Origin: an uncultured Granulicella sp.
GTDB lineage: Bacteria > Acidobacteriota > Terriglobia > Terriglobales > Acidobacteriaceae
Direction: 5' to 3'
Assembly (NCBI GenBank): GCA_937873145.1
Contig: CALMVK010000310.1
Coordinates: 1-37,097 of the forward strand
DNA: 37,097 nt
A program made the position numbers and the translations under genes. Below, piece by piece: positions 16,474-23,415 of the stretch. The stretch's first letter is position 1, and each line of letters starts with the position of its first letter. The notes under the pieces are model-generated. The model searched no databases. It saw only the letters and a list, made by a program, of their open reading frames with translations, and had not been told where the DNA came from.

Positions 16474-17718
16474 TTAAGGCTTGGCAGGCATAGCCTTGAC
16501 GACGATGGCCGAAGGCGTGCCGCCGGCAGGAAGCATGGTCAGCAGCGCAGGCCCGAGCTTGCTGGTGGTACGGATAATAGCGATGTCGCCGGAGCGGGTG
16601 TCGGCGGCCAGCAAAAGATGTTCTCCGGAAGAGAAGGCAAGCGCATCGGGGCCGCTCCCGAGGCGAAGGCTTGAGATCAACTTGCCATCCGAAATGGAAT
16701 AGAGCGAAAGCGAATCGGCACCGGAGTTTGAAATCCAGAGCGCGCTGCCATCTTCACTCACCAGGCCATGCGCGGGTCGGTCGCCGATGGCGAAGGTGCT
16801 GCCGACCTCGTTGGTCTGAGTGGAGATCTCGCTGACGGAGTCGGAGGTGAGATTGGAGACAAAGATCTCGCCGCCGTCGGGCTTCAAAGTAAGCTGCTCG
16901 GGATCTTTACCGACATCGAGCAAGGCAAGCACGTGATCCTGCAGCAGCGTCGCATCCTGGCGGACAGCCCAGGAGCCGGGCGCAGCAGCCAGCGACAGCA
17001 CAAGAACCTGGTTGGCGCGCGAGCAGGCGACAAAGGCTTTCGAGGAGTCCGGCAGGATAACCGGGCTGGTCGCCTCAGAGCAGCCGGGGAAGGTGGCGCG
17101 CAAGACCAGCGGAGGAGCGGAATGCTCTGCTCCGTTTGCAGAGAAGAGTGAAACCGTGCCGCTGCCGCGATTGGCAACCACGAGCGTGCGACCGTCCGCA
17201 GAGAGTTGGGCAGCGCTCGGATGCTCGCCGGTAACGTAGGAGGCAATCTCGCGGCGGAGGTCCAGGTCCAGAACGCTGACAGTGTTGGAGCCGGTGTTGA
17301 CGACGTAAGCGCGCTGGCCGGAGGCGTCAATGCTGATCGACGCAGGATCGCGATGGACAGGGATGGTAGCGGCAATCGTGTTTCGGCGTGTGTCGAGGAC
17401 CGAGATCGAGCCACTGGCGCTCGCGGGCTGCGCATTCACAACGTAGACCTCATCGCGTCGCGGATTGACGGCCAACGCCACAGGAGATGCTCCCACCGAG
17501 AGGGTGCGGTCAGGACGAAGATAGACGAGGTCGAGTACCGTAACCGAGTTTCCGGTGCGGTTGGCGATGTAGGCGAACTCGCGGTAACCCTCCGGATAGG
17601 TGGGAAAAGAGGAGCGGCTGCAACCAGCAACGGCCAGCGTAAGCAGGAGTCCAGCACGGAGACAGCGAGGCGAGGAACTCACACTCGATAGTGTAGGGCA
17701 CGCGATCGTGCAAGACAT
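16474..17718 (-). CDS. YncE-like beta-propeller lipoprotein
   Basis: The 414-residue protein begins with a signal peptide ending in the lipobox LAVAGC, so it is probably lipid-anchored. The mature part is a seven-bladed propeller of the YncE/YVTN type. Repeats such as NRTGNSVTVLDL, NTGSNTVSVLDLDL, NRGSGTVSLFS and NLTSDSVSEIST alternate with GASPVALAVNP or GDRPAHGLVSED turns. Such proteins are structural or binding scaffolds in the periplasm or at the surface; the ligand is unknown. The gene converges on the YihY gene with 73 bases between them, which contain a small TTCCC/GGGAA hairpin. It follows the amidase gene on the same strand by about 70 bases. Confidence 0.8.
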   Translation of the reverse strand: MSCTIACPTLSSVSSSPRCLRAGLLLTLAVAGCSRSSFPTYPEGYREFAYIANRTGNSVTVLDLVYLRPDRTLSVGASPVALAVNPRRDEVYVVNAQPASASGSISVLDTRRNTIAATIPVHRDPASISIDASGQRAYVVNTGSNTVSVLDLDLRREIASYVTGEHPSAAQLSADGRTLVVANRGSGTVSLFSANGAEHSAPPLVLRATFPGCSEATSPVILPDSSKAFVACSRANQVLVLSLAAAPGSWAVRQDATLLQDHVLALLDVGKDPEQLTLKPDGGEIFVSNLTSDSVSEISTQTNEVGSTFAIGDRPAHGLVSEDGSALWISNSGADSLSLYSISDGKLISSLRLGSGPDALAFSSGEHLLLAADTRSGDIAIIRTTSKLGPALLTMLPAGGTPSAIVVKAMPAKP

Positions 17719-17789
17719 AGGAACGGACTAGAAGTTGCGAGAACCCGCCCCTTGCGCGGTCCCTTTCTAAAGGCAACCCCTTGGCACGC

Positions 17790-18719
17790 CTACTCTGCAT
17801 CGAGAAAACGTTTCGTGATACCGCTGTACGCGTCGATGCGGCGGTCGCGAAGAAAAGGCCAATTCCGGCGAGTGTCTTCCAGTAGCTTCGGGTCAATCTC
17901 CGCGAGAAGAATCTCTTCTTTATCGTGCGAAGCCTGAGCGATGACGCGGCCAAAGGGGTCGGCGATGAAGGAGCCTCCCCAGAACTCGAGGCCGGCGCCT
18001 TCCGGTCCTTTGAGGAGGACGCCGTTATGCTGGACGTCGCCGTGCTCGTGGCCGACGCGGTTGACGGCACCGACGAAGACTCCGTTAGCGATAGCGTGGG
18101 CGCGCTGCATGGTCTGCCAGGCGCTGTACTGGGCCTCACCGAACTCGGCTTTTTCGCTCGGATGCCAGCCGATGGCGGTGGGATAAAAGAGCGTTTCAGC
18201 GCCCATGAGGGAGGTGATGCGGGCGGCCTCGGGATACCACTGGTCCCAGCAGACGAGCGTGCCAAGCTTGCCTTGGCTGGTCGAGAAAGCGCGGAAGCCA
18301 AGGTCGCCGGGGGTGAAGTAGAACTTCTCATAGTAGAGCGGGTCGTCGGGGATGTGCATCTTGCGATACACCCCAGCCAACGATCCATCGCTCTCAATCA
18401 CCGCGGCGGTATTGTGGTAAAGCCCCGGAGCGCGGCGCTCGAAGAGACTGGCGATGAGCACAATCTTTTCTTCACGGGCGACTTGAGCGAGCACCTCGGT
18501 CGAGGGTCCGGGGATGGACTCGGCGATGTCGAACAGGGCGTGGTCTTCGCGCTGGCAGAAGTACTGGGCGCGGAAGAGCTCGGGGAGACAGATGATACTA
18601 GCGCCGGCGTGGGCCGCATCGCGGATGAAGCTGGCGGCTTTGTGCAGGTTGTCCTGGGTGTCGGGGGTGCAGGACATCTGGATGAGAGCGATTTTTTTGT
18701 TGGGCGCGTGGGGCGGCAT
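17790..18719 (-). CDS. aguB: N-carbamoylputrescine amidase
   Basis: The enzyme hydrolyses N-carbamoylputrescine to putrescine, CO2 and ammonia in the arginine-agmatine route to polyamines, in the cytosol. The 309-residue protein is a complete nitrilase-superfamily member with the Glu-Lys-Cys triad: Glu47 in CLPELF, Lys120 in VYRKMHIPDDP and Cys157 in TLVCWDQWYPEAAR. The segments ALIQMSCTPD, YYEKFYFTPGD and YPTAIGW are those of the AguB branch and separate it from general omega-amidases. The start has AGGAGCTCT before the ATG at 18719. No agmatine deiminase gene is seen in this window. Confidence 0.9.
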   Translation of the reverse strand: MPPHAPNKKIALIQMSCTPDTQDNLHKAASFIRDAAHAGASIICLPELFRAQYFCQREDHALFDIAESIPGPSTEVLAQVAREEKIVLIASLFERRAPGLYHNTAAVIESDGSLAGVYRKMHIPDDPLYYEKFYFTPGDLGFRAFSTSQGKLGTLVCWDQWYPEAARITSLMGAETLFYPTAIGWHPSEKAEFGEAQYSAWQTMQRAHAIANGVFVGAVNRVGHEHGDVQHNGVLLKGPEGAGLEFWGGSFIADPFGRVIAQASHDKEEILLAEIDPKLLEDTRRNWPFLRDRRIDAYSGITKRFLDAE

Positions 18720-18777
18720 AGAGCTCCTGTTGGTTTAGGCCCGCAGGCAGGGCGCGCAGAAACGCCTGATAGTTGAT

Positions 18778-18819
18778 CTAGACGTGTGTATCGAGCAGAA
18801 GCGCCGGCTTATTCGTCAC
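18778..18819 (-). pseudogene. Truncated PIN-domain toxin (13 codons left)
   Basis: A GTG at 18819 overlaps the end of the antitoxin gene, as in many toxin-antitoxin operons. The frame then reads VTNKPALLLDTHV and stops at TAG. LLLDTHV is the characteristic first strand of PIN/VapC toxins, where W-L-W normally follows and Asp is the first catalytic acid. After the stop comes unrelated DNA leading to aguB, so the body of the toxin has been lost. Confidence 0.65.
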
Positions 18820-19084
18820 CGACCGTCCACTCGATGCCGAGAGGCGAGACAATATCGCCCAACTCACGTGCTGTGCCAGCCATGGACCCGCGCAGAGGTG
18901 GAATAGCTGTACCTTGACAGGGCACAATTTGAGCAATGGGAACTCCGCGACGCAGGATGGTGACGGGGCTATGCTTCTTCTCAACTCCCTTGAGGATAGC
19001 GGATAGATCGGCTTTTGCCTGAGCGACGGAGACGCTTGCGGATATCGAAGCAGAGTGAGAGCCAGACTTCGCGGCAGTGGGCAT
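18809..19084 (-). CDS. Phd/YefM-family antitoxin, orphaned
   Basis: Residues about 19-57 of this 91-residue protein (VSVAQAKADLSAILKGV, then HSPVTILRRGVPIAQIVP) form the Phd/YefM DNA-binding fold, in which dimers bind the operon promoter. The C-terminal part (ARELGDIVSPLGIEWTVGDE) would be the toxin-binding tail. The start ATG at 19084 has GAGGTGACTCC before it. The overlapping downstream toxin gene is cut to 13 codons, so this is an antitoxin without its local partner. It may persist as a repressor, as protection against a related toxin elsewhere, or as a decaying remnant. Confidence 0.85.
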   Translation of the reverse strand: MPTAAKSGSHSASISASVSVAQAKADLSAILKGVEKKHSPVTILRRGVPIAQIVPCQGTAIPPLRGSMAGTARELGDIVSPLGIEWTVGDE

Positions 19085-19202
19085 GGAGTCACCTCGACAT
19101 GGCCTATTCTATCGTGAGCTCTCAGAAACTTGTAAGGACTCCATAAAGTGCCCAGGCTGAGCCTCTAGGTCCAGAAGTTAAGCGTTCAATTTCTGGTAAC
19201 TT

Positions 19203-19236
19203 GAAGGAGGAAGCAGCTTCAGCTTCTTCCTCCTTC
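19203..19236 (+). promoter_or_regulatory. Strong hairpin upstream of glnA
   Basis: GAAGGAGGAAGCAGC (19203-19217) pairs with GCTTCTTCCTCCTTC (19222-19236) with one mismatch and a 4-base loop. It sits 85 bases before the glnA start, between the divergent antitoxin and glnA. It may act as an attenuator or stabilising element in the glnA leader, or as a barrier to antisense transcription. There is no T-run directly after it. Confidence 0.45.
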
Positions 19237-19321
19237 ACCTTTAACTGACTTGTGTACGGGCCCGCAGGGGCAGCTTTGTATCTGACCGGCCGCCTGGAGC
19301 GGCGCGATCTTAAGGAGCGAC

Positions 19322-20752
19322 ATGTCGAGCGAATATCGTGATTTTCTAGAGCTTTCCTACAGCGAACTGGAAGACCTGAACCTGGCGGCCAAAGAGCAGC
19401 GCAAACAGCGCGTGCCAATGGAAAAGCTGCAGGAAGAGCGCCTTCAATACCTGGCCGGCGAGAAGCGGATCAAAGCCGTGACCGTGGTGTTCTCGGACCT
19501 CGAAGGCCGCCTGCACATGCTCGACTACGATAAGAAGTTCCTGGTCAACAGCTACGACAATCTCACCTTCGACGGCTCGTCGATCCGCGGCTTTACGGCG
19601 CAGCGGGAAAGCGATCTTCGCCTGGCGCTCGACTGGTCCGCATTCTACTGGACGCCTGCCGATATATTCGGCGCGGGCAAAGTGCTGGTTTTTGGCGAGG
19701 TAATCGATAAGAACGGCGGACACTATGCCGGCGACCTTCGCGGCGTGCTCAAAAACTTTGCAGGCGAGATGTTCGAAAAGAACGGCTACACGCTCAATGC
19801 GGCAAACGAGATCGAAGGCTTCCTGTTCGATGGCATCGACGCAGAGAAGGCTTTTCTAGAGACCGGGGTCTTCGAATACACGAACAAGGGCGGCTACTAT
19901 CACTCGCTGCCAGGCGACCCGCTGCGCGAGTTCATCGACACGACCGCGGAGGTGCAGCGGGCGATGGGCTTTGAGAATGAGAAGGACCACCCCGAGGTAG
20001 CGCCGAGCCAGTTTGAGATCAACTACACCTACGGCGATGTGGTGACGGCGGCGGACCAGATCCAGCTTTATAAGCTGATCTGCCGGCAGGTGGCGACGCA
20101 AATGGGGATGAGCGCAAGCTTTCTGCCCAAGCCGGTGACGGGCGTGAACGGCAGCGGCATGCACACCAACATCTCCGTTACTAAAGATGGCAAAAATCTA
20201 ATGTGGGATCCGGCCGGAGAAGAGAAGATCTCGAAGTTTGGCTGGGACTTTGTCGATCGCATCTTGACCGCGGGCAGCGACCTTTGCGTGTTGCTCAACG
20301 CAAGCGTGAATGCCTATCGGCGGCTCGATCCGCACTTTGAAGCGCCCAACCAGATCAAGGCTTCGGCAACCGATCGCGGGTCGATGGTCCGCATTCCCAT
20401 TGGCAACGAGAAGTCGTCGCGGGTAGAGGTGCGGTCGGTGGGTCCGGACGCCAATCCATACATGGTGCTGTACTCACTTTTCAGGACGGGACTTACCGGA
20501 GAGATCGCTCCGATCGAGAATCTGCGCCAGGCGGAGCGGTACCTGCCGGACAACATCTACACGGCGCTTGAAGACTTTCGCAAAGCAGCGTGGACGACCG
20601 AGATGCTGGGCGCGGATGTGAAGGCGCGCTATGCGGATCTGAAGCAGGCGTCGGCGGATCGTTGCCCGAGGCTGCTGGGAACGATCGTAAAGCCGAGTGA
20701 AGTCCAGTTCCATCACGATGTATACAACCAGCTGCTGTGGGGACAGTTTTAG
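19322..20752 (+). CDS. glnA: Glutamine synthetase, type I-related with variant motifs
   Basis: Glutamine synthetase makes glutamine from glutamate, ammonia and ATP in the cytosol. The 476-residue protein shows the family order: beta-grasp segment with FDGSSIRGF (83-91), the metal-binding EIEGFLFD (163-170), APSQFEIN (227-234, where most GSI have AxxGQxE), NGSGMHTNIS (276-285), and RVEVRSVGPDANPYM near the C-terminus. An N-terminal helix of about 45 residues comes before the core. I do not find the KNLYxLP segment that carries the adenylylated tyrosine of GSI-beta, so control by adenylylation is unlikely. Activity is probable but could be that of a glutamine-synthetase-like ligase. AAGGAGCGAC precedes the ATG. 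Confidence 0.88.
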   Translation: MSSEYRDFLELSYSELEDLNLAAKEQRKQRVPMEKLQEERLQYLAGEKRIKAVTVVFSDLEGRLHMLDYDKKFLVNSYDNLTFDGSSIRGFTAQRESDLRLALDWSAFYWTPADIFGAGKVLVFGEVIDKNGGHYAGDLRGVLKNFAGEMFEKNGYTLNAANEIEGFLFDGIDAEKAFLETGVFEYTNKGGYYHSLPGDPLREFIDTTAEVQRAMGFENEKDHPEVAPSQFEINYTYGDVVTAADQIQLYKLICRQVATQMGMSASFLPKPVTGVNGSGMHTNISVTKDGKNLMWDPAGEEKISKFGWDFVDRILTAGSDLCVLLNASVNAYRRLDPHFEAPNQIKASATDRGSMVRIPIGNEKSSRVEVRSVGPDANPYMVLYSLFRTGLTGEIAPIENLRQAERYLPDNIYTALEDFRKAAWTTEMLGADVKARYADLKQASADRCPRLLGTIVKPSEVQFHHDVYNQLLWGQF

Positions 20753-20943
20753 GCAAATTCAAAGCGAAGAGGAGGGACAAGAGGCAGGGATGTGCAGCCT
20801 TTTGTTCCTCGCCTGCCGACAAGTTCGAAGTACGCTATCGGCAGCACGGAATCAATCAACCCCAAGGCTGGAGCCGGTTTCATGAGCCATCCCCCAGGCA
20901 GTAGGCCCGGCTCGCCGCATCTCCCCGCTACACTGTAGCCACC

Positions 20944-22044
20944 ATGCAACGCTTTTCTTCCTACCGCGACTTCGACTGGGCGCTGCTTGCGTTGATCTCG
21001 ATTCTCTCTGTCTTCAGCGTGCTTGAGATACGGTCCGCCACCGCAATGACCAAGTTCCATGGCTTCGACCACAAGCAGGTACTCTTTCTGCTGGCCGGCA
21101 TGGCCCTGATGTTCATCGTCTCGCTGATCGATTACCACACTCTGCTCGACATCGTTCCTTGGGCCTACGGCATCTCGATCGTCGCCCTGGTCGCCGTGCG
21201 TGCGGTCGGAACCAAAGTCATGGGTGCCCGGCGCTGGATCAATCTCGGCGGAGGCGTCCACTTCCAGCCCTCGGAATGGGTCAAGCTGGTGCTGATCCTC
21301 ATCGTGGCCCGCTTCTTCTGGAATCTCGTCAACCGCGACCTTACCTGGCCGGACATCGGCAAAGCCTTCCTGCTCTGCGGCGTCCCCATGGCGCTGGTGC
21401 TCTCGCAACCCGATCTCGGCACCGCCCTGACCTACTTCCCTATCCTGGTTCTAGGGCTTTTTCTCGGCGGCATCAAGCTCCGCCAGGTGGCGGTTTTGCT
21501 CCTGGCTCTTGTAGTTCTGGGTGGGCTTGCGTTCCTCAGCGGCAAACGCCTGAAGCCCTACCAGCAGGCCCGCATCAACGCCTTCCTCGATCCCGACTCC
21601 GACCCCAAAGGCTCCGGCTACCAGATCCGCCAGTCCAAGATCGCCGTCGGCTCCGGAGGCATCTGGGGCAAGGGCGCCAACCGCGGCACCCAGACCCAGG
21701 GCGACTTCCTGCCCATCCCCTACACCGATTTCATCTTCGCCGCACTCGCAGAAGAGCATGGCTTCCTCGGTGCCGTCGTCGTCCTGCTGCTTTACTTCCT
21801 GATCCTCATGCGCCTCATCCAAAACGCCCAGACCGCCTCCGACATCCCCGGAACCTTCATCATCATGGGTATCGTCGCCGTGCTCATCTTCCAAATCGCC
21901 GTCAACGTCGGCATGGTCGTCGGCCTGATGCCCGTCACCGGCATCCCTCTGCCGCTGCTGAGCTATGGCGGGTCTTCTGTCCTGTTCACCTTTATCGCCT
22001 TGGGGATTGTGATGAACATCCGCATGCGCCGTTTTGTGAACTGA
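20944..22044 (+). CDS. rodA: Rod-shape-determining peptidoglycan polymerase RodA
   Basis: RodA is the SEDS-family glycosyltransferase that polymerises lipid II for cell elongation together with a class B PBP, in the inner membrane. The 366-residue protein has about ten membrane helices and the SEDS signatures: GARRWINLGG and FQPSEWVKL, LSQPDLGTAL, the loop SKIAVGSGGIWGKG followed by FLPIPYTDFIFAALAEEHG (with the conserved catalytic-site acid region), and MPVTGIPLPLLSYGGSSVLF. The length and the wording of the PYTDFIF and GIPLPLLSYGGS motifs favour RodA over FtsW. No partner PBP or mre genes are in the window on its right; its left neighbour is glnA, 191 bases away. Confidence 0.95.
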   Translation: MQRFSSYRDFDWALLALISILSVFSVLEIRSATAMTKFHGFDHKQVLFLLAGMALMFIVSLIDYHTLLDIVPWAYGISIVALVAVRAVGTKVMGARRWINLGGGVHFQPSEWVKLVLILIVARFFWNLVNRDLTWPDIGKAFLLCGVPMALVLSQPDLGTALTYFPILVLGLFLGGIKLRQVAVLLLALVVLGGLAFLSGKRLKPYQQARINAFLDPDSDPKGSGYQIRQSKIAVGSGGIWGKGANRGTQTQGDFLPIPYTDFIFAALAEEHGFLGAVVVLLLYFLILMRLIQNAQTASDIPGTFIIMGIVAVLIFQIAVNVGMVVGLMPVTGIPLPLLSYGGSSVLFTFIALGIVMNIRMRRFVN

Positions 22045-22051
22045 GCCGGAA

Positions 22052-22744
22052 TTACTTCTGGTTCGCGTCTGCTTTCTGGATCACGTCTGCGGCGTTCTCA
22101 GTAGAAGCCGGATCAACCCGGAAAACATAGACCACGAGCGAGTAGGCGTTTTCCTGCTTCATCACCGGCTCAAGCGCGTACTCTCCCGGAGCCAGAGCTT
22201 CCTTGGGCGTAATCTTGATCCAGCCCTCCGCCATAGGCTCGATTGCGGCGTCGACCTGGGTATCGCTCCGCTTGGCATTGCCGGTAAGCTGCGTGAACTT
22301 CACGGTTGAAAGCAGTCGCCGGTCCTTATCCTTGTCCACCAGGACGTGCACCACGACCCAACCGGCCAACGCACTCTGGCCCTCGTCAGCCTCAGGATTC
22401 AAACGGACGAAAAACACCGGCGCCGCCGTATGGAGCACAGTCTTGGCCTGCTTGCCCTCCAGTTCGGTCGTAAACTTGGCTTTGTAGAACGGTCCGGCCA
22501 GCAGTCCGCCAGTGACGTTGGATCCCTTGTGGTTATTCGTCTGCACAGCGCTTGAATGCATCGGCAGCAACTGGTTGGCTCCCTGGAAGGTGTCAAGGGT
22601 ATACGGCCGGCTGCCGTTCGGCAGGCTGAGACCGGGCGCAGCATCGACCCCGGTCTGGCATAAGGCAGGCGCACCGTCTCCTGCGCATCCCAGAACGAGC
22701 AGCGTAAACAGACAGACTTTGTACATGCCTAGCGATCTTAGCAT
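22052..22744 (-). CDS. Exported protein of unknown function, probable lipoprotein
   Basis: The frame is open from 22849. The hydrophobic signal segment YKVCLFTLLVLGCAGDG shows that translation more likely begins at the ATG at 22744 (230 residues) or at 22726 (224). LLVLGC could be a lipobox. The mature part reads as a beta-rich domain (FYKAKFTTELEGKQAKTVLHTAAPVFFVRLNP, in several strands) and ends with a segment on control of a reported value (APGEYALEPVM, SLVVYVFRVD). I do not recognise the family. It converges on rodA with only seven bases between the stops. Low Cys content and many Lys/Gln residues fit a periplasmic protein. Confidence 0.6.
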   Translation of the reverse strand: MLRSLGMYKVCLFTLLVLGCAGDGAPALCQTGVDAAPGLSLPNGSRPYTLDTFQGANQLLPMHSSAVQTNNHKGSNVTGGLLAGPFYKAKFTTELEGKQAKTVLHTAAPVFFVRLNPEADEGQSALAGWVVVHVLVDKDKDRRLLSTVKFTQLTGNAKRSDTQVDAAIEPMAEGWIKITPKEALAPGEYALEPVMKQENAYSLVVYVFRVDPASTENAADVIQKADANQK

Positions 22745-22849
22745 TTGGCTTTCGAGGAACCGCAACTTTTCTGTATTCCTCTTCCCGGTCCGTGACGAAG
22801 GGGTTACAATCTCCCTAAGTTCGCCCTGCAGCTTGCAGCGCCAGCCCAA

Positions 22850-23415
22850 GTCCTAACCTGAACGGCCAGATGCCGTCTCAGCGCTCTACCCCGCTCCCGT
22901 CAGCAAAATCGCTCGGCGGTTCCGAACAGAGCGGCAACAGATTCGTCGTATCGAAGTTTAGAAAAAGGCCGGCCAGGCTAAGAGATTGAACTCCGTTGGC
23001 CGGACAGGTTCCAGGAATGATTGCATCCGGAAGGCAAACGGCCCCGCCTCGTACTGAGGTTGATCTGGTCACCTTCCGTGTCTGCCCTCAACCGCTTGAA
23101 GCATCTGTATGTGGTTCCGATTCCGTCTGTGCAGCTCCATGCCCGCCTCCCTGGGTCCGTCTGCGCTGCTTCCCCTGGAAGCAGCGCACGTGGGGGTGGT
23201 TCGGTTTTGGGCCTGGTTTCCGGGTCGCGGTCTTGCCGCGTCTCTCTCCAGCTCCACGCCTTCTGACAGATCTACGATCCGCAGCTTCCGCACTCCTGCT
23301 TCTGTCCTCCCCAACGGTGAGCTGCGCGTAGCTCTTCGCGTCGCTCCCGGTCTCTGGCTCTGCCTGCCGCTCGTAAGGACGGTTCCCACCGTTCACGGGC
23401 AGAAAGAGTACCAGC
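22850..23415 (+). promoter_or_regulatory. Long structured leader of the RNase E/G gene
   Basis: No credible gene lies in these 566 bases. The plus strand carries several inverted repeats. The best is a 12-bp perfect stem with a 3-base loop (23162-23173 with 23177-23188). Weaker ones include CCGGCCA paired with TGGCCGG near 22972-23006 and GCGG/CCGC near 23233. In E. coli the rne mRNA has a long 5' leader whose hairpins mediate feedback cleavage by RNase E itself. A similar role here is inference from position and structure only. The promoter is not identified. Confidence 0.4.
23162..23188 (+). other. 12-bp perfect hairpin in the RNase E/G leader
   Basis: TGCGCTGCTTCC pairs with GGAAGCAGCGCA across the loop CCT, about 230 bases before the RNase E/G start. 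There is no T-run after it, so it looks more like an RNA structural element than a terminator. Confidence 0.55.

Noticed and set aside
20753-20943. Chromosome dimer resolution (dif) site or replication terminus at the GC-skew switch
   Set aside because: I found no sequence resembling the 28-bp dif consensus in this gap, so the skew step is reported only as a possible rearrangement edge.
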